From Fusibacter_C sp942493125 (lineage in GTDB: Bacteria; Bacillota; Clostridia; Peptostreptococcales; Acidaminobacteraceae), in the NCBI GenBank assembly GCA_942493125.1, contig OW818667.1:1-64000 (forward strand): a DNA stretch of 64,000 bases, in the 5' to 3' direction. The first letter of the stretch is position 1. Each line of letters starts with the position of its first letter. The position numbers were made by a program, and so were the translations under genes. This document shows, one piece after another, positions 54,076 through 62,770 of the stretch. The notes under the pieces were generated by a model. It was not told where the DNA came from, did not search any database, and was given only the letters and a program-made list of their open reading frames with translations.

Positions 54076-54765
54076 TCAATCATGCAATAACGCACTCAAT
54101 GAAACGGGAAAATATTCAGAAGCTAGTTCTTTTACAGCTTGTGCATACTCTTGAATTTCTAGCTGTGCATGCGCTTCAGAGCGTTGATTTAAAAAGTGGG
54201 AGACGCCTTGCAAGCTAGCAGTCCAATACCAGCGAACCATCAAACCATAGGCGCTAGGCAAGAAAAGTCGGGCTTGTTCTGTTGCGATGCCATTTTCTGT
54301 CGCCCAATTGTAGTTTTTCATACCTTCATCAATCTGATCAAGGAGACGTTTTACAGCTTCGCTACCAATTTTAACATCTAAGTTTGGGCCACTGCCTTGT
54401 TTTGAGTTTTCTGGTTTGCTGCGCCAAGCATCCTGAGATGGGATATAAAACTCGATTTCTTCAGTCACATAACGGCGGCTGGATTCATTCCATGCGGTGA
54501 AAGGATCTTGATGTGAGGAACCGATGATATATTTCCACCATTGCCTTGCAACCATTAGTGGTGCGTAGATTTCAAATTGCATGGTCGCATGTCTAAACGG
54601 ACTGGTATGGTCGTTGTTTGCAAGAAATTTAATGAGCTTTTCATCTTCGGGTCTGAGTTCTGCCGTTGCTTTGTTATAGCTGACACGTGCAGAATTGACC
54701 ACCGATAAATCGCTTCCCATATGGTCCACTAAACGCACGTAGCCTTTGTCCAATACTTGTTTCAT
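54076..54765 (-). CDS. thyX: FAD-dependent thymidylate synthase ThyX, variant motif
   Basis: 229 residues, ATG with GGAGG upstream on the minus strand. Family context HTSPFRHATMQFEIYAPLMVARQWW (in parts) is clear, but the usual RHRxxSxNExSxRY signature is replaced by RQWWKY (74-79), a short insert and WNESSRRY (92-99). Makes dTMP from dUMP with flavin and methylene-THF. The variant is found in other bacteria and phages, as far as I recall. Convergent with the hydrogenase gene. Confidence 0.88.
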   Translation of the reverse strand: MKQVLDKGYVRLVDHMGSDLSVVNSARVSYNKATAELRPEDEKLIKFLANNDHTSPFRHATMQFEIYAPLMVARQWWKYIIGSSHQDPFTAWNESSRRYVTEEIEFYIPSQDAWRSKPENSKQGSGPNLDVKIGSEAVKRLLDQIDEGMKNYNWATENGIATEQARLFLPSAYGLMVRWYWTASLQGVSHFLNQRSEAHAQLEIQEYAQAVKELASEYFPVSLSALLHD

Positions 54766-54820
54766 AGGTCGGGTTCCTCCATTTATTAGTTTTTTTTCAT
54801 GTGAGAAATATCTCGAAATT

Positions 54821-54837
54821 GGAAATATGCAATTTTC
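54821..54837. repeat. Dispersed palindromic repeat, copy 5
   Basis: GGAAATATGCAATTTTC between thyX and tmcAL, touching the tmcAL stop codon. Confidence 0.5.
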
Positions 54838-56082
54838 TTAAATAAGTTGAAAGGGCTTTTGAATAAAATCACGTCCACCGACTTGAAGCTTTGGATCCTT
54901 TTGAGCTAAGTGGTAGATATTGGTCACTTTTACGTCCAAGCTGAGCAGGGGACTAGACTTTAATAAGTCAGAATGCTTGTTGATATTTGTTATCAAAGGT
55001 AGATACCCATTTTTCTTGATTGCCCGTATTATTTTTTGTCCAGTTGCATCAAATGCTAAAACGCGCAGATAGCCCTGTGTTTGAAGATCAAATGTCTCTT
55101 GTTCAATACCGAGAAGGACATTGAGTAAGATTCGATTGATGCGGGTCATTGCATATCGCTTGGATTTTATGGCATCCAGTAGCTGCGCGTAATTGGTGCT
55201 TTTAATCGATGCATCCGCCAACTTGTTCTCAAGCCCCTCTGATACCTCTCTAAGTTTTGAAAGGGCAGTAGGCGTTGATTTTCTAAGTTCATAGAGGATC
55301 AGTTTTTCATAATCCTCAATTCTCACCGCACAATAGGGGCTGTCAAGCATTGCTTTCGCAGCTTCTTTTGGCATATATGCCTCTAAATTCAATTTGTGTG
55401 TCGACAAATCACCTGAAGCATCAGATGCAAAATACGCCTCGCGGATTGCAGTTGCACTTACATAGGGCGCCTCTTCTGGAATGTCTAGCGCCAGATCATG
55501 GTAACCTTTTCCCATGCGTTTGACGAGAAATGGTTTAATAGAACTGTCTAGTTGTTTAAGTGATTTTAAATACTCTATACCAAGGATGACATTGGACTGA
55601 TTTAGATTGATCATTTCACTTAATTCAGGCATTGCAGTGTTTAATGCAATATCTCTTGCACTTGGATAAGAAAGACCTTTATCAAGTGCGCTTCTCAAGG
55701 TATCTTCGAAAACTTGCGTTGGATTGATGAGTGCATCGGCAATTTGATTTAAACAGTCTAGATCATCAAACTCAGATCCGAAGGAGAGGTGTGTGACGAC
55801 GCCAGTTGCTTCGAGAAGGGATACTGCGCCTTTGGCAAAGTTCTCTGCACTTGACGTCGCATAGTACGTTGGTAGCTCGATGACTAGGTTTACCCCTGCT
55901 TTTACAGCCATTTCTGCACGTAGCCATTTATCTTGAATCGCCGGAAATCCACGTTGGACAAAATTGCCACTCATGATCGCAATAACGCCGTCAGCTTCTA
56001 AATCTTGTATTGATTTCTGAACCTGATAGGCGTGACCGTTGTGAAAGGGGTTATATTCTGATACGATGCCAATAATTTTCAT
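54838..56082 (-). CDS. tmcAL: tRNA(Met) cytidine acetate ligase TmcAL (YlbM)
   Basis: 414 residues from ATG 56082 (GGAGG upstream; TTG one codon earlier). IGIVSEYNPFHNGH (about 4-17) is the nucleotidyltransferase-like signature, followed by MSGNFVQRGFPAI and the family body. Acetylates the wobble cytidine of elongator tRNA-Met. Divergent from ackA, the standard clostridial neighbour. Confidence 0.93.
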   Translation of the reverse strand: MKIIGIVSEYNPFHNGHAYQVQKSIQDLEADGVIAIMSGNFVQRGFPAIQDKWLRAEMAVKAGVNLVIELPTYYATSSAENFAKGAVSLLEATGVVTHLSFGSEFDDLDCLNQIADALINPTQVFEDTLRSALDKGLSYPSARDIALNTAMPELSEMINLNQSNVILGIEYLKSLKQLDSSIKPFLVKRMGKGYHDLALDIPEEAPYVSATAIREAYFASDASGDLSTHKLNLEAYMPKEAAKAMLDSPYCAVRIEDYEKLILYELRKSTPTALSKLREVSEGLENKLADASIKSTNYAQLLDAIKSKRYAMTRINRILLNVLLGIEQETFDLQTQGYLRVLAFDATGQKIIRAIKKNGYLPLITNINKHSDLLKSSPLLSLDVKVTNIYHLAQKDPKLQVGGRDFIQKPFQLI

Positions 56083-56100
56083 CAATATCCTCCGTTTGTC

Positions 56101-56128
56101 TTGAAAATAAACTCATTTACATTATAAT
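56101..56128 (+). promoter_or_regulatory. ackA promoter
   Basis: TTGAAA (56101-56106), 16-base spacer, TATAAT (56123-56128). Confidence 0.65.
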
Positions 56129-56193
56129 ATATATGTATGACCGAAATCACTATTTAAGTTAGTAATTTTAAATATATTCAGGGAGGGCAATAA

Positions 56194-57387
56194 ATGAACG
56201 TTTTAGTAATCAATTGTGGGAGCTCATCACTTAAATATCAATTATTTAATATGAACGATGAGAGTGTTTTAGCGAAAGGCCTCGTAGAGAGAATTGGTAT
56301 TGAAGGCTCTAGATTAAAGCACGAAGTTGAGGGAAAAGATAAAAAAACGATTGAAGTGGCAATGAACGATCACAAAGATGCACTTGCACAAGTGTTAGAT
56401 GCGATCGTACATCCTGTACACGGCGCAATCAAATCGCTTCAAGAAATCAATGCAGTCGGTCACCGCGTTGTACATGCCGGTGAAAAATACAGTGCTTCTG
56501 TTATCGTAGATGACTCTGTTATGAGTGCCCTTGAAGAATGTATTGAACTCGCACCACTTCACAATCCACCAAACATCATCGGTATCAAAGCGATTGAGGA
56601 ATTACTCCCAGGCGTTCAAAATGTTGGCGTTTTCGACACTGCCTTCCACCAAACAATGCCTAAAGCGGCATACGTTTATGCATTGCCTTATGAATACTAC
56701 GAAAGAGACCACGTTAGAAGATACGGTTTCCACGGAACGAGCCACAGATATGTTTCACAAAGAACGGCTGAACTACTTGGCAAACCGCTTTCAGAAACTA
56801 AAATCATCACTTGCCACCTTGGAAATGGTGCATCACTTGCAGCGATTGACGGTGGAAAATCTGTTGATACATCTATGGGATTCACACCACTTGAAGGTCT
56901 TGTAATGGGTACACGTTGTGGCGATATCGACCCACAAATCGTCACTTACATCATGGGCAAAGAGAAGCTTTCTTTAGAACAAATGAATGACATCATGAAC
57001 AAAAAATCAGGTGTTCTTGGTATTTCTGGCGTGAGCTCAGACTTTAGAGACATCGAAGATGCTGCTGCAGCTGGCAACGAACGCGCTATACTCGCACTTG
57101 ACATCTACCATAGCAACGTGAGAAAATACATTGCTGCCTATGCTGCTGTACTCGGTAGCGTAGATGCGATCGTATTTACTGCTGGACTTGGTGAAAATGG
57201 CGTTGAAAGTAGAGAAGCGATTTGTGAGAACTTAGGTTTCATGGGTGCTTATCTCGATCCAGCGAAAAATAAAGTCAGAGGCAAAGAAGCGTTTGTTAAC
57301 ACAGACGATTCTGCTGTCAAAATCATGGTTGTTCCAACAAACGAAGAGCTTATGATTGCGAGAGATACTTTAGAATTAGTTAAGTAG
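56194..57387 (+). CDS. ackA: Acetate kinase
   Basis: 397 residues, ATG with GGGAGG. NVLVINCGSSSLKYQLF (2-18), DTAFHQTMP (about 148-156), GFHGTSHRYVS (about 178-188) and LGNGASLAAIDGG motifs are intact. Interconverts acetyl phosphate and acetate with ATP, a fermentation step. No pta beside it. Confidence 0.97.
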   Translation: MNVLVINCGSSSLKYQLFNMNDESVLAKGLVERIGIEGSRLKHEVEGKDKKTIEVAMNDHKDALAQVLDAIVHPVHGAIKSLQEINAVGHRVVHAGEKYSASVIVDDSVMSALEECIELAPLHNPPNIIGIKAIEELLPGVQNVGVFDTAFHQTMPKAAYVYALPYEYYERDHVRRYGFHGTSHRYVSQRTAELLGKPLSETKIITCHLGNGASLAAIDGGKSVDTSMGFTPLEGLVMGTRCGDIDPQIVTYIMGKEKLSLEQMNDIMNKKSGVLGISGVSSDFRDIEDAAAAGNERAILALDIYHSNVRKYIAAYAAVLGSVDAIVFTAGLGENGVESREAICENLGFMGAYLDPAKNKVRGKEAFVNTDDSAVKIMVVPTNEELMIARDTLELVK

Positions 57388-57393
57388 TTTTAC

Positions 57394-57422
57394 TTGACAA
57401 ACCTCTTCACAGTACTTATAAT
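57394..57422 (+). promoter_or_regulatory. Consensus promoter for yceD-rpmF
   Basis: TTGACA (57394-57399), 17-base spacer, TATAAT (57417-57422), just after the ackA stop: perfect vegetative match. Confidence 0.85.
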
Positions 57423-57450
57423 ATTAATGTTGCATTGAAGAGGTGATTAT

Positions 57451-57948
57451 ATGATCCTTGAATTATTAAAGGTTATAAACGGACTTCAGATTCAATCAGA
57501 ATTTGAATATAGTTTTGCATTGGAAAAGTCTTTTTTAGAGTCAATTGAGTGTGTGAGCGCAACGGATATCAGTGTTTCTGGCAATGTCAAAAAAATTGGT
57601 AAACGCTATGAATTAACCCTCTCTTATTCGGGAGATTTGGTTTTCGAATGCCACAGATGCTTAAAAGAAGTTAACATTAACCTCGAAAATACATTGGAAC
57701 GCATTTTGGTGACGACCTTAGAGACGGAAGTAAACGAAGAGTGGATTCTTCTCGAAGGCAATGTTCTTAATTTGACACCTGTATTAGAGGAAGATATAAC
57801 ATTGAATTTGCCACTACAAATACTTTGTAATGAAGATTGTGCAGGACTTTGTCCTCATTGTGGAAAAGATCTTAACAATGGTATGTGTGCGTGTGATGAA
57901 ACGAAGATTGACCCAAGACTTGAGGCACTTAAGAATTTATTCACTTAG
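57451..57948 (+). CDS. YceD/DUF177 protein
   Basis: 165 residues, ATG with GAGGTG upstream. DUF177 fold with a CHRC pair (about 68-71) and a C-terminal zinc-type cluster CNEDCAGLCPHCGKDL (about 127-142, plus CAC). Functions in 23S rRNA accumulation in plants and some bacteria; always upstream of rpmF as here. Confidence 0.92.
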   Translation: MILELLKVINGLQIQSEFEYSFALEKSFLESIECVSATDISVSGNVKKIGKRYELTLSYSGDLVFECHRCLKEVNINLENTLERILVTTLETEVNEEWILLEGNVLNLTPVLEEDITLNLPLQILCNEDCAGLCPHCGKDLNNGMCACDETKIDPRLEALKNLFT

Positions 57949-57967
57949 TTTAAGGAGGTGTTAAGAT

Positions 57968-58150
57968 ATGGCAGTACCTAAGCGTAAAATAGGTAAAGCG
58001 AGAAGAGATAAAAGAAGAGCGTCTAATATCAAGATGACTGCTCCTAATATTATCGAATGTCCAAAATGTAAAGCGGCTAATGTATCACACAGAGAATGTG
58101 CTGAGTGTGGCTATTACCACAGCAGAGACGCAGTGAAAAAAGAAGCTTAG
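57968..58150 (+). CDS. rpmF: Ribosomal protein L32
   Basis: 60 residues, AAGGAGG upstream. MAVPKRKIGKARRDKRRA start and zinc pairs CPKC (about 36-39) and CAECGYY (about 48-54). Confidence 0.97.
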   Translation: MAVPKRKIGKARRDKRRASNIKMTAPNIIECPKCKAANVSHRECAECGYYHSRDAVKKEA

Positions 58151-58160
58151 ACTTCCAACA

Positions 58161-58195
58161 AAAGGCAATAGTCAGATGACTATTGCCTTTTTTAT
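58161..58195 (+). terminator. rpmF terminator
   Basis: AAAGGCAATAGTC pairs with GACTATTGCCTTT around AGAT, then TTT. Confidence 0.9.
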
Positions 58196-58214
58196 GGTTT
58201 TGACAACATAAAAC

Positions 58215-58243
58215 TAAACATTAAAAAGACATAGTGATATAAT
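58215..58243 (+). promoter_or_regulatory. plsX promoter
   Basis: TAAACA (58215-58220), 17-base spacer, TATAAT (58238-58243). Confidence 0.5.
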
Positions 58244-58332
58244 AATAAGGACATCATAAAATAGGCAATTATATCGTTTTGAAATAGAGAATAGACTTAA
58301 AAAAGTGAAAGACTTAAAAAGAGAGGTGCTTT

Positions 58333-59361
58333 ATGAAAATAGGCTTCGACGGCATGGGGGGCGACCACGGCCCAAAAGAAACGGTAAAAGGTGCAATTGA
58401 CGCATTGACGATTATTAAAAGTGACATCGTCATTTATGGCGATATTGAAATGATACAAAATGAGCTTTCAAAATATAAGTATGAACCGTCTAGAATTACA
58501 ATCGTTGCTACGACTCAAGTCATCGAGAACGATGACAAACCAGTAAAGGCGATTAAATCAAAAGACGATGCGTCTATGGTCGTCGGTTTAAAGGCGCTTC
58601 GAAAAGGTGAAATCGATGCCTTCGTTTCTGCTGGAAACACAGGCGCACTGCTTGCTGGTGGTCTGTTAAAAGTAGGCAGAATCAAAGGCATCAGCCGTCC
58701 AGCGATCTGCACGATTTACCCGACGATGCATGGTGCTTCAGTATTGGTTGATGCGGGTGCAAATGCCGAGTGTAAATCAAGAAATCTCGTTGAATTCGCC
58801 TATTTTGGAAGCATGTATGCCGATAAAGTTTTAGGGATCAAGAATCCAAAAGTCGGCCTTGTCAATATCGGCGCTGAAGATACAAAGGGCACACCGCTTT
58901 ACATTGAAACCCATCAATTGCTTAAGGAAACCGATCTGAATTTCGTCGGTAATGTGGAAGCGAGAGATGTGCCTGGTGGCGTTGTTGACGTCATTGTCGC
59001 TGATGGTTTTACGGGCAACATCATCCTCAAACTGACTGAAGGCGTTGCGCTCCAACTGATGGGTGGCCTTAAAAAGCAGATTATGAAAAATACAATTGGA
59101 AAAATTGGTGGCATGCTCCTTAAGAAGAATCTTTCCGACTTCAAGAAGACCATCGACTATACGGAGTACGGTGGCGCACCGCTGCTTGGTATCAACGGAT
59201 TAGTTGTGAAAGCGCATGGCTCTTCAAACGCGAAGGCTTTTATGAATGCCATCAAATACGCGCAGATCGGTATTGATTCAGGCTTGCTTCAAGAAATCAG
59301 AAATAAAGTGTCGACTTTCGTTCAGACAGAAGAACCAACAACTGATGATTCTGAAAATTAG
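58333..59361 (+). CDS. plsX: Phosphate acyltransferase PlsX
   Basis: 342 residues, ATG with AGAGGTG. GFDGMGGDHGP (about 4-14), SAGNTGALL (about 100-108) and GFTGNIILKLTEG (about 224-236). Makes acyl phosphate from acyl-ACP for phospholipid synthesis. In many Firmicutes fabD/acpP follow; here an MFS gene follows instead. Confidence 0.96.
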   Translation: MKIGFDGMGGDHGPKETVKGAIDALTIIKSDIVIYGDIEMIQNELSKYKYEPSRITIVATTQVIENDDKPVKAIKSKDDASMVVGLKALRKGEIDAFVSAGNTGALLAGGLLKVGRIKGISRPAICTIYPTMHGASVLVDAGANAECKSRNLVEFAYFGSMYADKVLGIKNPKVGLVNIGAEDTKGTPLYIETHQLLKETDLNFVGNVEARDVPGGVVDVIVADGFTGNIILKLTEGVALQLMGGLKKQIMKNTIGKIGGMLLKKNLSDFKKTIDYTEYGGAPLLGINGLVVKAHGSSNAKAFMNAIKYAQIGIDSGLLQEIRNKVSTFVQTEEPTTDDSEN

Positions 59362-59396
59362 TATTAAGCTATTAAATCTTACCTCATGGGGGACAT

Positions 59397-60644
59397 ATGA
59401 AGCTGACGAAACTTGAAAAGAGCTGGGCAATTTACGATTGGGCGAATTCGGCTTATACGATGACGGTTACAACGACGGTATTCCCGCTTTATTTCAAGGC
59501 TGCCGTTTCAGATTTAGGTGTCACTGCAAGTCAATCAACGGCTTACTGGGGCTTTGCTAATTCCATTGCGACGCTCCTAATTGCATTTTTAGCGCCGATT
59601 CTTGGAACTCTTGCCGATTATTTTGGCTTTAAAAAACGCTTCTTTATGATCTTTCTTGCGATGGGCATATCGGCAAACTTCGTACTCGGCTTTGTCCCAG
59701 AAACACAATGGCTCATGCTCTTGTTTGTCTATATCCTAACTGCGATTGGTTTTTCGGGTAGCAATATTTTTTATGATGCATTCCTCGTGGATGTCACAGA
59801 GGATGACCGCATGGACCGCGTGTCGACATTTGGATATGCGCTCGGCTACATTGGTAGCACGATTCCATTTATCATATGCATGGCGATCATATTGCTGTCT
59901 CAACAGGGCATACTGCCATTTGATGGTTATACGACGCCAAAGATTGCTTTTGTCCTTACCGCTATTTGGTGGTTGGCATTCAGTATTCCGATGGTAAAAG
60001 ACGTGAAGCAAGTTCATGGTATACCAAGAGAACCAAATCCCATAGCAAACAGCTTTAAGCGCATGGCAAAGACATTTAAGAATATCAAAGTGCACAAACC
60101 TGCCTTCATATTTTTGATTGCTTACTTTTTCTATATCGATGGTGTCGATACGATCATCAAAATGGCGACTTCTTATGGTTCAGATCTCGGTGTGGATTCA
60201 AATACGTTGCTCATCATCCTGCTCGTCACACAATTTATAGCATTTCCGTCGGCGCTCATTTTTGGCCGTCTCGCAGACAGGTTCAAAGGAAAGACGATGC
60301 TTTATGTGGCGATAGCCATATACACGGGCATCTGCATTTACGCCTTTTTTATGAAAACGACGTTTGATTTCTGGGTATTAGCAATATTGGTAGGCCTTGT
60401 ACAGGGCGGAATTCAAGCAATCAGCCGATCCTATTTTGCAAAACTGGTTCCAAAGGAAAATGCAAATGAGTTTTTTGGTTTCTTCAACATATTTGGCAAA
60501 TTTGCAGCAATCATGGGACCTGCCATCGTAGGTTATGTGACTTTGTTAACTGGTAAAAGCAATTATGGCGTCATGAGCATCGTCGTGCTGTTTATCATTG
60601 GCGGTCTTGTACTCACTAAGGTACAGCCTGTAACAAACAAATAA
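59397..60644 (+). CDS. Atg22/UMF1-like MFS transporter
   Basis: 415 residues with about 12 hydrophobic helices; WAIYDWANSAYTMTVTTTVFPLYF start (in parts) and NIFYDAFLVDV (about 121-131) are typical of the Atg22-like/UMF1 branch of the MFS. Substrate unknown; homologues may export amino acids or other solutes. Closed by a terminator; acpP is not found after it. Confidence 0.85.
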   Translation: MKLTKLEKSWAIYDWANSAYTMTVTTTVFPLYFKAAVSDLGVTASQSTAYWGFANSIATLLIAFLAPILGTLADYFGFKKRFFMIFLAMGISANFVLGFVPETQWLMLLFVYILTAIGFSGSNIFYDAFLVDVTEDDRMDRVSTFGYALGYIGSTIPFIICMAIILLSQQGILPFDGYTTPKIAFVLTAIWWLAFSIPMVKDVKQVHGIPREPNPIANSFKRMAKTFKNIKVHKPAFIFLIAYFFYIDGVDTIIKMATSYGSDLGVDSNTLLIILLVTQFIAFPSALIFGRLADRFKGKTMLYVAIAIYTGICIYAFFMKTTFDFWVLAILVGLVQGGIQAISRSYFAKLVPKENANEFFGFFNIFGKFAAIMGPAIVGYVTLLTGKSNYGVMSIVVLFIIGGLVLTKVQPVTNK

Positions 60645-60689
60645 CTAATAAATTGCTAGTTAATTATGAATTACGTGCATAGATATGAA

Positions 60690-60722
60690 GTCCTAGTTCA
60701 CTAAAGTACTAGGGCTTTTTTA
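60690..60722 (+). terminator. MFS gene terminator
   Basis: AGTCCTAGT pairs with ACTAGGGCT (one G-T pair), followed by TTTTT. Confidence 0.85.
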
Positions 60723-60724
60723 TT

Positions 60725-60741
60725 GGAATTATACAATTTCC
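60725..60741. repeat. Dispersed palindromic repeat, copy 6
   Basis: GGAATTATACAATTTCC; its complement reads GGAAATTGTATAATTCC, nearly identical to copy 1. Directly follows a terminator. Confidence 0.55.
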
Positions 60742-60934
60742 TGATTAAAACATTGTCTTTTTCTTTCTAAAATTATAAAATGAATAGTGTGCCCATAAGA
60801 GGTCGTTCAAATATATTATGACGTCGTGTTGTTTCAGTAAGTAATAGTATATTTTAGTGCCCTTTTATACTTATGGAAAAGAGAATACAATTCATTTGTA
60901 GGATCTGATTTCCTCAATAGAAAGGATGCTGGTT

Positions 60935-61636
60935 ATGTCGATGAGATTTGTCGAACTTGAAAAATTGATGGACTACAAATTTAAGAACCTAAACTTAATT
61001 ACGCGTGCGATGACCCACAGTTCTTATTCCAATGAAAATAAGAAAGAAAAGCTGAAAAATAATGAACGCCTTGAATTCTTAGGCGATTCTGTTCTGAGTA
61101 TTATCATCAGTGAATATCTCTTCAGCCAATACTTAACGCTTGAAGAGGGTCAACTCACTAAAATCAGAGCAAAAATAGTCTGTGAATCGTCTCTAGCGGA
61201 GGCGTCGAGGACGCTTAAGCTCGGTGAGTTCATGCTATTTGGAAGAGGAGAAGAGTTGACTGGCGGTAGAGAACGCACTTCGATTTTATCTGATGCTTTC
61301 GAAGCGTTGATTGCGGCTATTTTTCTTGATGGTGGCATGGAAAGTGCTAGGCGTTTTGTTTTAGATCAGCTTAAACCCATTATCATGGATGCTGTGCAAG
61401 GCAAGTTGTTCGTAGATTATAAGACGAGATTACAGGAAGTGATCCAAGTACAGAAGGGCAATCGCATCAAGTATGACCTCGTAAAAGAAGAAGGTCCTGA
61501 TCATTCGAAGATATTCTTCACAGAAGTGAAATTGAATGATGTGGTGATCGGAGTCGGTTCGGGTCATAGTAAAAAAGAGTCTGAGCAGGAAGCTGCCAAA
61601 GAAGGATTAAAAAGGTTAACTAACGATGAAAGCTAG
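60935..61636 (+). CDS. rnc: Ribonuclease III
   Basis: 233 residues from ATG 60935, nine bases after AAAGG; the ATG at 60926 is too close. NERLEFLGDSVLSIIISEYLF (about 39-59) is the catalytic motif, DAFEALIAAIFLDGG (about 108-122) follows, and the C-terminal dsRNA-binding domain ends in KKESEQEAAKEGLKRL. Processes rRNA precursors and dsRNA. Overlaps the radical SAM gene by 11 bases. Confidence 0.96.
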   Translation: MSMRFVELEKLMDYKFKNLNLITRAMTHSSYSNENKKEKLKNNERLEFLGDSVLSIIISEYLFSQYLTLEEGQLTKIRAKIVCESSLAEASRTLKLGEFMLFGRGEELTGGRERTSILSDAFEALIAAIFLDGGMESARRFVLDQLKPIIMDAVQGKLFVDYKTRLQEVIQVQKGNRIKYDLVKEEGPDHSKIFFTEVKLNDVVIGVGSGHSKKESEQEAAKEGLKRLTNDES

Positions 61637-62756
61637 CATTGGCATTATTCCAGTCTTTGTATCACATATGGGTTGTCCAAATGATTGTACGTTTTGCAAT
61701 CAACGAAAAATAAACGGCGTCGAAGATGCCATTTTACCAGAAGCACTGCCAGCATTTGTAGCCACGTATTTAGAATCCATGAAGCGAGATCAAATCGAGC
61801 TCGCTTTTTTCGGTGGCAGTTTTACTGGAATAGAGCTAAGTAGACAAAATGCCTATCTACAGCAGGCGGCAGATTTGAAAAGTCGTGGGCTAATTCACAA
61901 GATTAGACTATCCACCAGACCTGATTATATCGATGTTGAAACTATCGAAAGACTGAAATCCTATTCAGTCGATCTTGTTGAACTTGGTTGTCAGTCGTTT
62001 GACGAGACTGTGCTGAAGACAGTGAAGCGCGGACATGATGTCAAAGCGATACATAATGCCGTGTCACTTCTAAAGACGGCAGGTTTGAGTTTTGGTATCC
62101 AGTTGATGCTGGGTTTACCTGATGATGATTTTGAAAAGTTTAAGCATTCAGTTGAAATGACAGCGTCGTTGAAACCTGAATGTGTGCGTTTATATCCTGC
62201 ACTTGTAATTCGCGATACGGAGCTGGAGACAGCGTATCTTGAAGGGCACTTTATACCTATGTCTTTGGACAAGGCGGTGTCGTGGACAGCGTATGCACTT
62301 AAAGTGTTTCATGCGTGTGATATCAAAGTCATTAGAATGGGCCTTCAAAGAACGGATTTAATCGATTTTGATTCGGCAGTTGTCGCGGGTCCATTTCATC
62401 CTGCCTTTGGTGAACTTGTCATGTCTCAATTGTTTTATGAAGCCATGGCGCACATTTTCGAGATGGATCGAGGCAATCGGGCGAGTCAAACTGCATCACG
62501 TGATACTCAAGAAACCGATAATAGCCATACACCTGTTCAAGTGATTGTCACGGTGCATCCGAAGCAGTTATCGGCAGCGATAGGCAACAAAAAGACAAAC
62601 TATACGAAGCTGCTCACGAAATATGGGAGTGCATATTCTGGGTCGCATCAATTTGGTGGATTAAAAATGATATTCAAGGGTGAAGATCACGTTCAAAGGG
62701 ATACGGTAACCCTAACTATAAACGAACAAAGCTATACAAAACACATTATGAAATAA
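61626..62756 (+). CDS. Elp3-like radical SAM protein
   Basis: 376 residues. CPNDCTFCNQRKI (Cys17, 21, 24) is the CxxxCxxC cluster site, then the FFGGSFTGI block (about 59-67) and IQLMLGLPDD (about 158-167) of the HemN/Elp3-like branch. The C-terminal acetyltransferase domain of true Elp3 is missing. Common between rnc and smc in Clostridia; substrate unknown, though tRNA modification has been suggested by family resemblance. Confidence 0.88.
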   Translation: MKASIGIIPVFVSHMGCPNDCTFCNQRKINGVEDAILPEALPAFVATYLESMKRDQIELAFFGGSFTGIELSRQNAYLQQAADLKSRGLIHKIRLSTRPDYIDVETIERLKSYSVDLVELGCQSFDETVLKTVKRGHDVKAIHNAVSLLKTAGLSFGIQLMLGLPDDDFEKFKHSVEMTASLKPECVRLYPALVIRDTELETAYLEGHFIPMSLDKAVSWTAYALKVFHACDIKVIRMGLQRTDLIDFDSAVVAGPFHPAFGELVMSQLFYEAMAHIFEMDRGNRASQTASRDTQETDNSHTPVQVIVTVHPKQLSAAIGNKKTNYTKLLTKYGSAYSGSHQFGGLKMIFKGEDHVQRDTVTLTINEQSYTKHIMK

Positions 62757-62770
62757 TTTGAGGTGCTTCA

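Noticed and set aside
59736..60095. 119-codon minus-strand frame in the MFS gene
   Set aside because: Shadow of a membrane-protein gene; Cys/His-rich translation without family match.
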